A stretch of DNA of 64,000 nt from contig JAPTYO010000012.1 in the NCBI GenBank assembly GCA_036873135.1, forward strand, positions 4,844,090-4,908,089. The letters run 5' to 3'. The translations under genes were made by a program, and so were the position numbers. Source of the DNA: Clarkia xantiana subsp. parviflora. Lineage: Eukaryota; Streptophyta; Magnoliopsida; Myrtales; Onagraceae. Below the pieces are notes generated by a model, which had not been told where the DNA came from, did not search any database, and was given only the letters and a program-made list of their open reading frames with translations. Within the stretch, counting starts at the first letter, position 1; each line of letters begins with the position of its first letter. Positions 30,776 to 57,339 of this stretch are shown in pieces.

Positions 30776-32529
30776 CTCCTGCACAAATCACCAGCCAAGC
30801 TAGGGAAAGACCAACTTCCTCCATCAACAGAAGAGCAATTGCAGCAACATCAACACTAGCCTACGAAGTGCTAACTCCGTCCCCAAAATCGGGCGACCAA
30901 GAACTGCCTCCGGCCACCGCGTCATGGCGACTAGGAATGCAGTGAATGAGAGGGTAAAGCTCAGAGGGAGGATATTCTCGGTAGAGCTTAAGGACAAATT
31001 TTGCTGATGCTATGTTTTGCTAAACCCACTTAGGTCACGCTGATAACGACGGGTACCCTAAATCCATTAGTTTAGTTTCGATTCCACCTTTTTGTCTGCA
31101 ATTTCTGCATTTTTTTTTATCACATTGCTCAATGGTTATTGCTCGAATGGTTCGTGTTCATTGCAACTGAGCTTAACTGGGTGCAACCTCGGTAGAATTA
31201 GAAATTTCAAGATTTTTCTTATCATGACAAGAACCCTATAGATTATGACAGTTGGGTTTGGACATAATTGTGGTGTATGGCTTTGAAGAAATAGAAAATA
31301 TGTTCGAGTAATGTTGCAGTGTCTCTTAATAACAACATCCTAATTTCTGTCTTGTTAACACTTAAACATGATACATGGTCAGTTTTTGTTATTTCAGTTA
31401 CAGAGAGAGAAGCATTACACTTCAGTAACATAGATGACTTGATTCACATTCATCTTCTGCTAGCTTTGCAAACAAGCCCAAATGGAGATCAAGTAGAAGC
31501 ATAATAGTAGATTTATTGAACAAACATAGATTATTGATTGATAAAAATTTCAAACATAAGTTTTTTCTCTTTCACTAATTTCAGTTTTACTCAACATTTG
31601 TGCATCATTCTATCTCTACAGGTGACAATGAAAGCAGGAATGTCTTGAATGCCTTCTTCTTGGGAAAGGAGTTGGGAGAAGCTCTTAGTGAGCATGTAGA
31701 ATCAACAATTAGGAGTTGTTGAGTAGTGTCAGAATGTTACAAGTTGAGCAGCAGAAGCAAGTTCAATACTTTCAAGTAGCTATTAATGTCAAATAGTATT
31801 TAAAGAAGAGGGCTATACATGCCCTTCTAACATCGAAAGGCAGTGAAGGCGCAGTGGCTTATTGAAAAATCCAGTGCAGCAAGTAAAGCAGAATTTGTGG
31901 TTGGTAAGCCTTCACTAGTTAAAGCACATCTTCATGGCAGCTAGTAATATTCTCCAAGTTAAAAACACATCTCCATGGCCTTGGACTTAAACTACTTTTC
32001 ATGGTAAGAAGTCTAAATTCCTCTTTATGATCTATTTAGTTGCATGATTACTGAGTATAACAATATGACTACAAAATGGAGAAAAAATTTAAGCTTTCGC
32101 GCATCTAAAAATATGCATATGAATGAATATTCTAAGCCTTTTAAATTACTAACGAAATCCATTTCTATGAAGAAATTTGTTCGTTAAGAGTTTTCTTTTA
32201 AAAAAAAATTAAAAGAACCAGTGTTGGCCGCTTTTTTATTTATTTTTTAAAATTATTTTAATCAGTAATGGCACTTAAATAGTGCCGCTAACAGTATTGA
32301 AATTGCTCTTCGATTTATCTCTCTCGTTGCTGTAATTGCTCTTCTCTGTGATTCTCTCCTGTAGACGTTGCTGTAATTGCTCTTTTGTTGATGGATGAAG
32401 TGGTTTTGCTCTTCGGTGAGGGTGAGATTAATTTTGAGGCGGAGATGTCGATGTTGGAGATGAGGAAGAATAAGTTATTTACCAGAGGAAAGCGCAGGCA
32501 ACAGAAGGATTAAGTTTGTGTTTCATTAT
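30776..32529 (+). pseudogene. Interior of the Mutator-like element with captured host gene fragments
   Basis: Two blocks look exonic on the plus strand. The first, about 30779-30945, reads a Ser/Thr/Arg-rich stretch like an organelle transit peptide; the gypsy element inserted within it, and its start continues left of 25699. The second, 31622-31786, starts right after a pyrimidine-rich tract and CAG, a splice acceptor. It reads NVLNAFFLGKELGEALSEHV, then after a frameshift ELLSSVRMLQVEQQKQVQYF. This resembles a small conserved plant (probably plastid) protein that I recall but cannot name with certainty. Retained intron-like borders mean capture of genomic DNA, as in Pack-MULEs. Stops and the shift make it a pseudogene. 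Confidence 0.5.
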
Positions 32530-32887
32530 CTGATAATTGCATATTGATCTTTACTTATTATGGATGGTTAAAATAACTCATATTTTCTTTATTTGTAATT
32601 CCGAATTTTTTTGACTAAAACGATCCGATCCGATATAACTGAATTATTAAAAAAATATTATTTAATTACCTAGTGTCACGCCACGTCACCATAAGAGGGA
32701 AAATCTCAGAGTACATATAGAAAGGTCCCAAAGTATTAGTAAGGTAGGGAGAACTTAAACTTTGTAATGATAACATTACATGGGATATTAACCATATATA
32801 TTTTATATGTATCCTAAAAACTATCAAGCTATATCCTTAATTTTGGTGTTTAAGAAAGAAAAAGTAAAACCTTGAGTTGAAGTAGAA

Positions 32888-47813
<14,926 letters not shown>

Positions 47814-48197
47814 TAATGGGGAGATATAGTGTATAGACGTATAGTACCAGTCAAAAGCTCCTGTCAAAAAAATGAACGGAGAATTGATCGGAGGACTGAA
47901 TTTTGTACTGAAAAGAAAGGAGAGTATATATATATGATCGGCACGGCACTAATCAATCCCAGCACCGTGTCTACCAAAAAAGAATTTCCAGCAATGTCAA
48001 GATTAATAGGAGGGCCTGTGTTTCAGAACAAGACCGGCCATCGAACCGGCCAGGTTTTACTTCTGCTCACAGTAAAAAGACGATTTTTTTTTCTTTTCCC
48101 CTTTTTGGTGTAAAAAAAGACGACTTGAGGACTAGTTGTTAGTTTGCTGCTTGCAGTGTGCTCGCCTCCGCCGTCGCCGGTGGTCCGATTTCCGCAC
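47814..48197. promoter_or_regulatory. Short divergent promoter between helicase and peptidase genes
   Basis: Only 384 bp separate the two start codons, which point away from each other. A TATATATATA run at 47926-47935 could serve the helicase gene, which is read leftwards. No equally clear TATA box precedes the peptidase gene. Shared control is an inference from spacing alone. Confidence 0.5.
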
Positions 48198-51100
48198 ATG
48201 AAGTACCTCTTTCATCTGCCACTTCGGTCGTGTCGTCACTCGCTCTGTGCCGCCACTTCTTTCATCCGTCTGGCGCATCATAGAGCTCCAAAGAATCCTC
48301 CACCACCACCAGCCCCTCCGAAGCCCCCGAGGCCTCCTCAGAGGCCCCAGAGCTTCAGTCACCATGAAGCCACGTGGGAAGACCCGTATAGCTGGATGTC
48401 CAACCTCAGCGACAAGGTTGCTATGCGGCACATGGACGTTTACATGGAACAAGAAGAGAAATACACCGAAGCTGTCATGTTCGACTCTGAGAAGTTGCAG
48501 AGTAAGCTCATGTTAGAGATGGCCTCTCGCTTGTCCTATGACTTGTCTACTCCTCCTCTACGATGGGGACCCTGGTATACTCCTCTTTCTACCAGCTCAT
48601 GCCCAATCAATCTCTCTCCATTGTAGTAGTGTTTGGTTAATTTCTACTCTAGTAATGATGTTAGTGATTACTTTTAGGTACAAGGTTCAGTTATGGTTAA
48701 TTTTATCTGGTTAATTACACTGTATGAATTTTCGATTTAGGGAGACCTCTCCTACACTATATTAGAAGTTCAAGTTTGATGAAATTGCTTCACAGTTAGA
48801 ATGTTTGATAACCCATGTTTTGTTTAATGGGGGCAACTTTTACCTGCATTGTTGTTTTGTTAGGTTGTATTATCGGCGAGTTGAGGATGGAAAACAGCAT
48901 CCAGTTTTCTGTCGGAGGCTGGCAAGCTTAAATGAAGAGTTCATATCACATAAATCTCCTTCAGCAGGATTTGATTTTACTTCTGGGAAGAGAATTGAAC
49001 AGAAGTTGGTTGATTACAATAAGGAAGCTGAGAGATTTGGAGGTACTTTCTTGAATTCATTGTACATTGACCAACAACATTAGAAAATGATTATAAATTT
49101 CTAACACATCGCTTAATCATTTTTCTTTTTGTTTCAGACATTTTAGTAGTCTTTTTTAATGGGGTTACTACTCATTTATATGTTTATTCATTCATAATTT
49201 GGTTTATTCAGTGTATGTATTTCTGAGGAACCGAAACATGAAATATCTATCTTTGCAAGTTAGGTTGAGCATTTAGCCATTTATTGCATTTCATATGTTT
49301 CAGGGTATGCCTTTGAAGAAATCTCAGAAGTATCACCAAATCATCAATTTTTTGCATACACAATGTATGATAAGGACAATGACTACTTCAAGCTATTTGT
49401 AAGGAATTTGAGTTCCGGTTCATTATGTAGTAAGCCTCAAGCTGATAGTGTGTCGAATTTGGCATGGGTAAAGGATGGAAAGGCGCTGCTGTATGTTGTT
49501 ACAAATCAGGATAAGCGGCCATACAGGTTGGTGGTTTGAAAGCCAAAACCTGTTCTGTTTCATTAATCGATCGTCATTGACTAGACTGATCACGGCCAAG
49601 ATCATTAAAGAGTTTATCCCAGGAAAATTTTATTCTTTCTTGTTTTGTTAGGATATACTATAGCATGATTGGATCCACTGAAGATGATATTTTGCTGCTA
49701 GAAGAGTCAGATGATGGTGCGTATATAAACTTAAGACACACCAAAGATTTTCAATTTGTAAGAGTGACAACCTTCACGGAAACATCTTCAAAGGTACCTC
49801 ATTCTAGAGCATTTCTGATTCATAACTGATGAAGGGTTCAAACAAGTTCGACCTATATGCTTGCCTGTATGATACAATTATAAAAATATGTCAGGTGTTT
49901 CTGATAAACGCTGCCGACCCGCTTTCTGGATTAACACCAGTTTGGGAATGTGAAGGTCATGCACATTGCGTTGTTGAACATCATCAAGGCTTCCTTTACT
50001 TATTAACAGATGCTGCAAAGGATGGTCAACCAGTCGAACACCATTATATTTTGCGCAGTCCTGTCAATGTTCCTTCTGGTCCAAGAATTTGGGAGGTCAG
50101 TGGGTAAGCTACTAAACTATTATCATTTGACAGTTATGTGATGGCTAGGGCTTCTCAATAGGTTGGCAACAGTTTTGCGGAAATTTTACAAAACGTTCCT
50201 TCAACGGTTGATGGTCACTGTACTGTATTAACCATTTAAATATATGAAATGAAGTTGATGTATGGTCACTGTATTAACCGTTGAAATATATGAAATGAAG
50301 TTGATGTGTTTTATTGATAAATGCTGCAAGGAGAAACAGAGATCGCATTGCCCAAACCCTGTTTTCAACTTGCACTAATTTTTCCTCTTACATTTTTGTG
50401 CAGGATATATTTGTTAGTGATGAAAATTTGATCATTGAGGACGTGGATATCTGTAGCAAGTATATGGTACTTATTTTAAGGGAAGGGAGAAATCTCAAGA
50501 TTTGCTCAGTTATGCTACCTTTGTTTCATCAAAAGGTACTATGAAGTAAAATAATTTAAATGTCAAGTAGATGTTCAACATGCTCTTAGGATGTCCTTTT
50601 AACAGTAGCCTATCCTGCTTTGGTAGGGCCCGTTCACTCTGAAAGAGCTAAGTCCGTGTTTCTTACCTCTACCAAGATTTGTCTCTCAAATCTCAGCTGG
50701 TCCAAATTATGACTTCTACTCAACTACCATGCGGTTTAGAATATCATCACCTGTGGTAAGTTACTATGACATTTTGTTTTACCTTAGAATGTAGATTGCA
50801 TCATTGCACAGCTAAATGAGGCTTATTTAGCCATAGGATCTAAATGCCTTAAACACATATACGGAGTCCGTCTATCAATGCATAAAACAATTATCTTAGT
50901 TAGTGAAATTTCATTTTATGATGCAGCACTAATTGGTTCAGTAGTGTTGCTTGTGCAGTAGCATATTGTGCGGTTAAGATTTCCATATCATATATTAATG
51001 TTTTGTGGATCGTCAGATGCCCAATGCTGTGGTTGATTATGACCTGTCAAATGGGAAGTGGAATATTGTTCAGCAACAGAATTTGCTTCATGAGAGAACA

Positions 51101-52384
51101 AAGGTGCTATATGGAACATCTGAAATATCCTTCTCCACTAATGAAGTTGAGGATGATGATAACCCATGGAATGAACTTTCCGAGTTTTATGGCTGTGAAT
51201 ATTTCGAGGTCCCTTCACACGATGGAGCTGTTGTTCCACTGACTATTGTTTATTCACATAAAAATCATCAAGAGCAGAACCTCAGGCCTGGGCTTCTACA
51301 TGGACATGGAGCTTACGGTGAGTTGCTTGACAAAAGCTGGCGAAGCGAGTTGAAAAGTCTTCTCGGTCGTGGTTGGGTGCTTGCATATGCTGATGTTAGG
51401 TGTGTTGTTGACGCATTTGGCATCTTGACACTTCAATTTATATGCTTCTCAATTTAATAATCTCTCTGGGTTGATTTATCGGTCTCAGAGGTGGAGGTGG
51501 GAAAGGTAAACGCTGGCACGATGATGGAAGAAGCATAAAAAAGCAAAATTCGATCGAGGACTATATTTGCTGTGGCAAGTTTCTTGTTGACAAAGGCATT
51601 GTGGGTGTGGATAAACTTGGTGGATGGGGATATAGTGCTGGGGGGCTTCTGGTTGCTTCAGCCATTAATAAGTGCCCCGACTTATTTCGTGCTGCAGTCT
51701 TGAAGGTAGACTCGGTTTTGTGCTTCGACTCAATATTAGTTACTGTATTTGAATTTGGAGATGTTAGAGGGTTATGAACCTATTCAGTGTCTCAGGTTTA
51801 CCCCATGTTGATATTTCGTATCTCAGGATCAAATTGTTGTTTTTTGGTGTCCCGGACAACAATTTGATCCTGAAACACCTAGGACACTAAATAGGTTCTA
51901 AACCCTTGCATATAATAAGATATAAAAATTTGGGGTATTTGTGCAGGTTCCTTTTCTAGATCCTACCAACAGTCTGCTATATCCTATCCTACCAGTATCA
52001 CCTGCAGATTATGCAGAGTTCGGTTTCCCGGGGAATAGAGATGAGTTTGAGGTGATACGTAGGTACGCACCGTATGACAATATACCATCAGATGTGTCAT
52101 TTCCTGCAGTAATGGTCACCTCTTCCTTCAATACAAGGTGAGTACTGCTGCTTCTTTTATCCTAGGAAATGCATGAAGTTGGTATTAAATGTTGATTGTG
52201 TTTCAGATTTGGTGTGTGGGAGGCTGCAAAATGGGTTGCACGGGTAAGGGAGCGGACCATTTATGACCCAAAGCGGCCTATAATCCTCAACTTAACCGTC
52301 GACATCGTTGAGGACAATAGATACTTGCAGTGCAAGGAAGCAGCACTTGAGGCAGCTTTTCTTATAATGGCGATGGACTCCTAA
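48198..52384 (+). CDS. Prolyl oligopeptidase-family protein, plant S9A member with altered triad
   Basis: A member of the S9A peptidase family (prolyl oligopeptidase, oligopeptidase B, PREPL), closest to an Arabidopsis group like At5g66960. Exons: 48198-48574, 48864-49042, 49304-49526, 49652-49793, 49895-50095, 50404-50535, 50627-50755, 51017-51399, 51489-51705, 51947-52137, 52207-52384, giving 783 residues. The first ~35 residues are basic and Ser-rich with a run of prolines after them, suggesting an organelle presequence. Residues ~45-500 form the beta-propeller part (WEDPYSWM, RVEDGKQHPVFCRR, EISEVSPNHQFFAY). The alpha/beta-hydrolase part has ADVRGGGGKGKRWH and the nucleophile elbow GGWGYSAGG with Ser638. 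The usual catalytic Asp site reads SFNTRFGVWEAAKW, with Asn723 in the Asp position, and the usual GGH His motif is replaced by VDIVEDNRYLQ. It may be inactive or use other residues. The start is the first in-frame ATG. Confidence 0.9.
51765..51910. repeat. Small inverted-repeat insertion (MITE-like) in intron 9 of the peptidase gene
   Basis: GGGTTATGAACCTATTCAGT near the left and its imperfect reverse complement ACTAAATAGGTTCTAAACCC near the right flank an inner palindrome of CAATTTGATCCTGA-type words. No convincing target duplication was seen. Confidence 0.6.
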
Positions 52385-52878
52385 AATCTTCACTTTATAC
52401 CTCACCTCACTATCTTGTGGTTGTTTTGTTGAATCTTAAAATTGTAATTGTCAATTATACTTCACTTTTTTTGTTTTTTATAGTTGTCTTATGTCAATGC
52501 CACCCCATCAAGGATATTGCAAATTCTTGTGTGATCTTTTTGTAAAAACGACACTCATACAACATTTTTCCCAAGGACTTCAACAAAACAAACCGTCAAG
52601 GAGACTAATCCGACTTTCATGTTCAGTTATCATACATTTGAGCAATGATCCCGAAGATAAATAAACCATATAAAAGTGAACACTTTTTAGTTGATGTATT
52701 TTATATATCTATATTCTTCTATAATATTATAATAATAATAATAAATTATTTATTAAAGAAAACTCAAATTAACAATTTGTCGGATTGCTCAAGTGAGCTA
52801 ACAATTTAGTAATTAATCATCATATTTATTCATAATTATAATCTAAAAGTTTCATGACTTCATTTAAAACAAAAAAAA
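52385..52878. other. Peptidase 3' flank, AT-rich intergenic DNA
   Basis: The first ~100-150 bases are probably 3' untranslated. The rest is AT-rich with no gene, RNA or clear repeat. Confidence 0.4.
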
Positions 52879-52879
52879 G

Positions 52880-53475
52880 TTTAACATTTCTTTTAGTCCA
52901 ACATTTTTGGCAATTTTTTATTTTGATCCAACTCTTTTTTTTTTTTTTTGCCTAGTTTTGGTACCATGTGTTTGACAACTTTTGGATTTTGGTCCATCCG
53001 TTAGTTAACTATCAGTTTGACCGTTAAATAGTTACGTGACTTGCACATGCCTAGCTCCAAATTTTTATTTTGTTCAGTTTAGTCATCAAATTTATTATCC
53101 TAACTTTATATTTTGGCCCTTAAACATTATCAACCGTACCCAAAGAATAATTGACCTAGTCACGGTCCGACCCATGGCTCGGTCGGACCATGGCTAAGTC
53201 AATTTATTCGTAGGGTGCGGTTGAAAATGTTTAAGAGTTAAATTTTAAAAATAAAAAGTTAGGACAATAAATTTGAGGACTAAATGAACAAAATAAAAAT
53301 TTGCGGTTAGGCATGTGTAAATCACGTGACTATTTAACGGTCAAACTGACGGTCAACTAACGAATGCACCAAAAGCCAAAAGTTGTTAAACATATGGTAC
53401 AAAAACTAGGCAAAAAAAAAAATTAGTCATAAATTAAAAAATTATCAAAGATGTTGAACCAAAAGATCTGTTAAC
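52880..53475. mobile_element. Foldback MITE related to the one at 16945-17470
   Basis: Its arms are inverted over about 240 bp and share GCCTAGTTTTGGTACCAT, GACAACTTTTGG, GTTTGACCGTTAAATAGT and CACATGCCTA words. The outer words CTTTTGGTCCA/CCTAGTTTTGGTACCAT match the element at 16945. It is more diverged, and no clean 9-bp duplication was found, so it is older. Confidence 0.7.
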
Positions 53476-53499
53476 TCAACAGAGCCCGTTCTACCAGTC

Positions 53500-54220
53500 C
53501 AACCAGACTGAATTCCAACTAATGACTCAAGAAGCACCTGCCGACCCTCCAAAGGCAGCGATGACTATGGAATAGATAGAGGAGTTAGTAACAAGAAAAA
53601 TTATGGAAGCAAAAGGCAAGGCTTTGCATAGCCTAAATGATAAGTCGTCACACTCGTTTGTCCAATAGCTAATGGACATGCGCTTCCCAGAGGGAGTGTC
53701 ACCAGAAAAAATTGACAAGTACAATGACAAATGAGACCCAATGGAGCACGTGCAGCAGCACGAGGCGTCATTGTGGGTGCACGGGTGACGAGAGGTTGAT
53801 AGCCTTGTCATTACCCATGATACTGACGGGAGCAGCTTCAAATTGGTTCTTTGGTCTTCCAAAGGCATCAATAAGCTTGTGGAAGCAACTAAAAGAAAAA
53901 TTCATCTAGAGATACTTGGGAGAAGATAACCCCTGAAGGGATCGAACGCCATTGACGACGTTTATCGAGAGAATGATGAGACTTTAGCGAGTTACTACAC
54001 TCGCTTCAACCAGAATTTAGCTGAGATTGACACAGATATGTCAGAAGGAGAAATAATACGTGTTTTTATGAGGAATTTATGCCGTTGTGGATATTCCATA
54101 GCGGACAGCATGACCCTTGACATGGTTAACACCGTGGAAGAGCTGACAGCGCGAGTAAAATTGCATATAGACCTTGAAAGGGTCAGAGCCATGAGGCAAG
54201 CAAAAACAACGACCCCTTAA
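53500..54220 (+). pseudogene. Decayed gag fragment of an LTR retrotransposon
   Basis: Plus-strand translation gives the retrotransposon gag core: FPEGVSPEKIDKYND, then DPMEHVQQHEASLWVHG, LPMILTGAASNWFFGLPKAS, LWKQLKEKFI, ETLASYYTRFNQNLAEID and later EELTARVKLHIDLERVRAM. Several stops and two frame changes separate the blocks. The Ty3/gypsy gag pattern (LTGAA..WF..LP..SI..W..L...F) is clear. The zinc knuckle, protease and pol are absent; a copia LTR abuts the end. Confidence 0.72.
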
Positions 54221-54223
54221 AAC

Positions 54224-54831
54224 TGTTGGCATATGGAGATTGGGCCGCCGTTATTAGGAGTCCATTAATATGAGTCTGATACCTAAGGAAATTGGGTAAT
54301 GTCACATTAGGAATTTTGGGCTAGGCCTAAAATCCTAATTGACATGAGAGGCCCAAAATTGGGCCTCCCTACTCTAAAAGTCGGCCGAACTAATAGGAGG
54401 GCAAAATGGACTTTTGTCCACTTTGCTCCTCTTATAAATAGGGAGGTGTTAGAGATTTATTAGAAGCTAATCTCTTCTTCCTTTGTGGTGAGTTTAAAAG
54501 AAATTCATCCTCCCTAAAAAGACCTAGTTCGGCTGAACCACTCATCTCCCTAGGAGGTGCCAAATTTTGTCAAGCAATTTACTCAGGTGATCCATCCTCG
54601 CTAAATAATCGACAGAGGCTTTGATGTGAAGCATAATCCACGTAGGGCTTCCTTAACCAGAACCTCTACGGGAACCTTCCGGCGGATCGAGAACTCCCCT
54701 CGATGATCTTGGGACTGCGGAAGCAATATAGGTATGTGCACTATCTTCATCTGCGTATTAGTTACCATGCACGTATCTAGGTTTTCGTTTCCATAGTATT
54801 TAACCCCGTAATCCAACAGTGGTATTAGAGC
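54224..54831 (+). mobile_element. Copia-type 5' LTR with primer-binding site, plus orientation
   Basis: The LTR 54224-54818 begins TGTTGGCATATGG and ends CGTAATCCAACA. It is followed at 54820-54831 by TGGTATTAGAGC, one base from the initiator tRNA-Met primer site. Its sequence matches the LTR at 55609-56207 in reverse complement (shared CATGAGAGGCCCAAAATTGG, GGACTTTTGTCCACTTT). It therefore belongs to the same family but is inverted relative to that copy. Confidence 0.8.
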
Positions 54832-55608
54832 ATGTGTTAGGAGTTCATGATTTTGATAAAATTGGTGTTCTTGGATTTTACATAGTTGGCCAAAAATTTT
54901 AAACATAAAGTTTTTAAATTTTCGATTTTTAATATCATGGTGGCCGGAAATTTCATGATGTTCATAATAAAATTTGATTTTCATGATCTTCAATAAAAAC
55001 GTGAGTTTTATCAAAATTAGATATTTGATTGTTGATCTTAGTAACTTTTGATATTGAAATTTTACTATTAGCCCTAATCTTGGTGTTTTCAGCCGAACAA
55101 CTTTAGGTGTGCAAGATGAAAATTTTAATTTCTTAGTCTACAAGTAACCCTAAAGTGACCGAAAATTTTAAGAAAAATTTAAAGATAGTTTCGGCCGATT
55201 TTTTTATTTTTTTTACCTATTGGATTAGGTCACAATTAGGGCTAGATTCACAAGATAATTGTTGATAAAAACTATCAATATATTAAGCACAATATTAGGG
55301 ATATAGATAATATTGTCAATATTGATAGATATTAGTTGCCTAAATATTGAGAATATATATATATATATATATACATATATAGTACCAAATATATATATGT
55401 GTATATATATTGTTAATTGATTTATATCCCAAATGTAGAATCTTGACAATAAATATATGATGGACATATGCTCAATATGGACCTGTTTTAGTTTGGATTA
55501 TATTATCACAATAACCCCACACACGATTATAAATCGAAACATTGACCCGAACACACCACCCGCAACAAAGAACGGTCCGGACAGAAAAAACACCCGCCCA
55601 TACCGTAG
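54832..55608 (+). other. Untranslated leader-like DNA after the copia 5' LTR
   Basis: AT-rich, non-coding, with a TA run near 55348-55400. It likely includes the start of the plus-oriented element's interior, ending where the inverted LTR begins. No gag was recognised. Confidence 0.4.
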
Positions 55609-56222
55609 TGTTAGATTACGGGTAGTAATCACTACGGATACTATAAACATGGTACATGCTAGTAATCGAAATTACGCAGCGGAAGATTCGCACATACCTC
55701 AACAGTAGTCCGTAGTCCCAAGATCCTTGCAGAAGGGAGTTCACGATCCTCCGGTCGGCACCCGTAGAGGTTCTTGTGAAGGAAGCCCTACGTGGTATAT
55801 TCTCCACAGCAAAGCCTAAGACCGATTCTTGGCAAGGGACGGATCTCCGGAGTGTTTGCTCAAAGGCAAATTGACACACCCTTTGGTGGTGTGGTTCGGC
55901 CGAATGTGGTGATGGTATGGGGGAAGGGTTTTCTCTCAAATCACCACTTAAAGGGAATTATGATTAACCCTAATAAAACCCCCAACACCCCATATATATA
56001 GGAGGAGTAAAGTGGACAAAAGTCCCATTTACCCACCACCACATATTCGGTCGGCCACATGTATAGGGAGGCCCAATTTTGGGCCTCTCATGTCAATTGG
56101 GATTTGAGTCTGGCCCAATGTCCTAATGTGACATGTACCCAATTAACTTAGGTAACATATACATATAATGGACTTCCATTTACGGCGCCCATCACCATAT
56201 GCTTACAGCTCCCACTCGCCGG
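55609..56222 (-). mobile_element. Copia-type 3' LTR with polypurine tract, minus orientation
   Basis: On the minus strand it runs TGTAAGCATATGG (from 56207) to CCGTAATCTAACA (to 55609). Just before it on that strand lies the purine tract GGCGAGTGGGAGC (56208-56220), the typical plant copia polypurine site. With the copia pol to its right in the same orientation, this is the 3' LTR of that element. Confidence 0.8.
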
Positions 56223-57339
56223 AATGGGAGGATGCCTGTTAATGTATTGTCGTCCAAATCTGCATCAACATTTCACTCATTTGATCTCGTCCTTGCTTCC
56301 GAATAGTTCATACGAGGTTTGCCGTGCGACCGGCGGACACGACGGGCATCGTGCTACTCATCTGTTAGGAGTGTTGTAGCGCCCGCGGAACGTTGATTCC
56401 CTTTTCTCCAATCAACCTGTTATAAACAACATTTATATAGTGTCGCGCTGTATCCTAGGTCAACTGATAATTCTCATTTTGCCTAGTTTCCACATAGGAA
56501 CACTTCTCCAAGGCATCCGTACAAGTATTCACAACCTTCAACTACTATCTGGTTGGTGGCCATATTAGTGAATACAAGAGTCGGTGAATTAGAGGTGAAC
56601 TTGACCATCCCCATCGATAATATACTTAGTCAAACCTAACATGTTTCCAAAGACGTGGCCACTGGGCCTTTTTGTCCAGCATTAAGCTCGTACGTCGGGA
56701 AGCGAACATTGAGTCTGACCTTAGATATGAGTTCGGAGTCCGTGTGGATACTTTGGGTGCCTCTTCATAAGGCTCCCGGGATCAATCACACGCCCGAGGT
56801 GAAAAAGTTTGCGCCCGCTAGAATCACGAAGATTCTTATCTAGCACAACCGAGCTGTGACCCCGTGGTAGAACATGGCATGCGCAGTATGAAGTACGCGT
56901 CGATAGCATACCTGAACGTTTAAGTTGACAAGAATGGGATATGTCAATCATGATATCGCAGATTCTCATCTGGCCCAGAATGTGGATTAATGACGAACGA
57001 AGTTCATTACGGCGATTTGCAAAATGAAGATCATGTCGAGTTACTTCGAGACTAGATGATCGTCTTGCGTAATCAGGTTTATCCCCTAACTCTTAGCCAA
57101 TCTTTCTTGGTAGAGGCCTCCCTCCACCGCGAGATGACTGTACATGTGTGACGAGGTAAGGCCCACATACGACATAGTTTTGGCAGAGGATTGCGTCCTC
57201 CTACGACTTAGTTTATAGACCGTAAATCTGATGTATTCAAACATTATGATGTCGGTTGATCATAAACTCAATCGCAATTCTTTCGTTTAAAAAATTTAAT
57301 TTTCAATTATCAAAATTTTATCACAGATACATGTCATTT
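56223..57339 (-). other. 3' non-coding part of the minus-strand copia element
   Basis: It lies between the end of pol and the polypurine tract. No frame or domain was recognised. The length is somewhat large for a copia 3' region, so other inserted DNA is possible. Confidence 0.4.

Larger units (their letters stand above)
25218..32793. mobile_element. Mutator-like element with ~400-bp terminal inverted repeats, host gene fragment and nested gypsy
   Basis: The segment 25218-25625 matches, in reverse complement, 32530-32793. Shared blocks include GGTTAA at the tips, TATATGTACT(A/C)TGAGA, GACGTGGCGTGA, ATTAAATAATAT, ATATCGGA.CGG and GCAATTA. Long inverted repeats suggest the Mutator-like superfamily. 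I could not confirm a 9-bp target duplication, so the tips are approximate. Without the nested gypsy element (25699-30775) the parent is about 2.5 kb. Its interior includes sequence resembling exons of a host gene with a retained splice acceptor. Confidence 0.6.

Noticed and set aside
53527..53871. Minus-strand 114-codon frame
   Set aside because: It is antisense to recognisable gag sequence on the plus strand.
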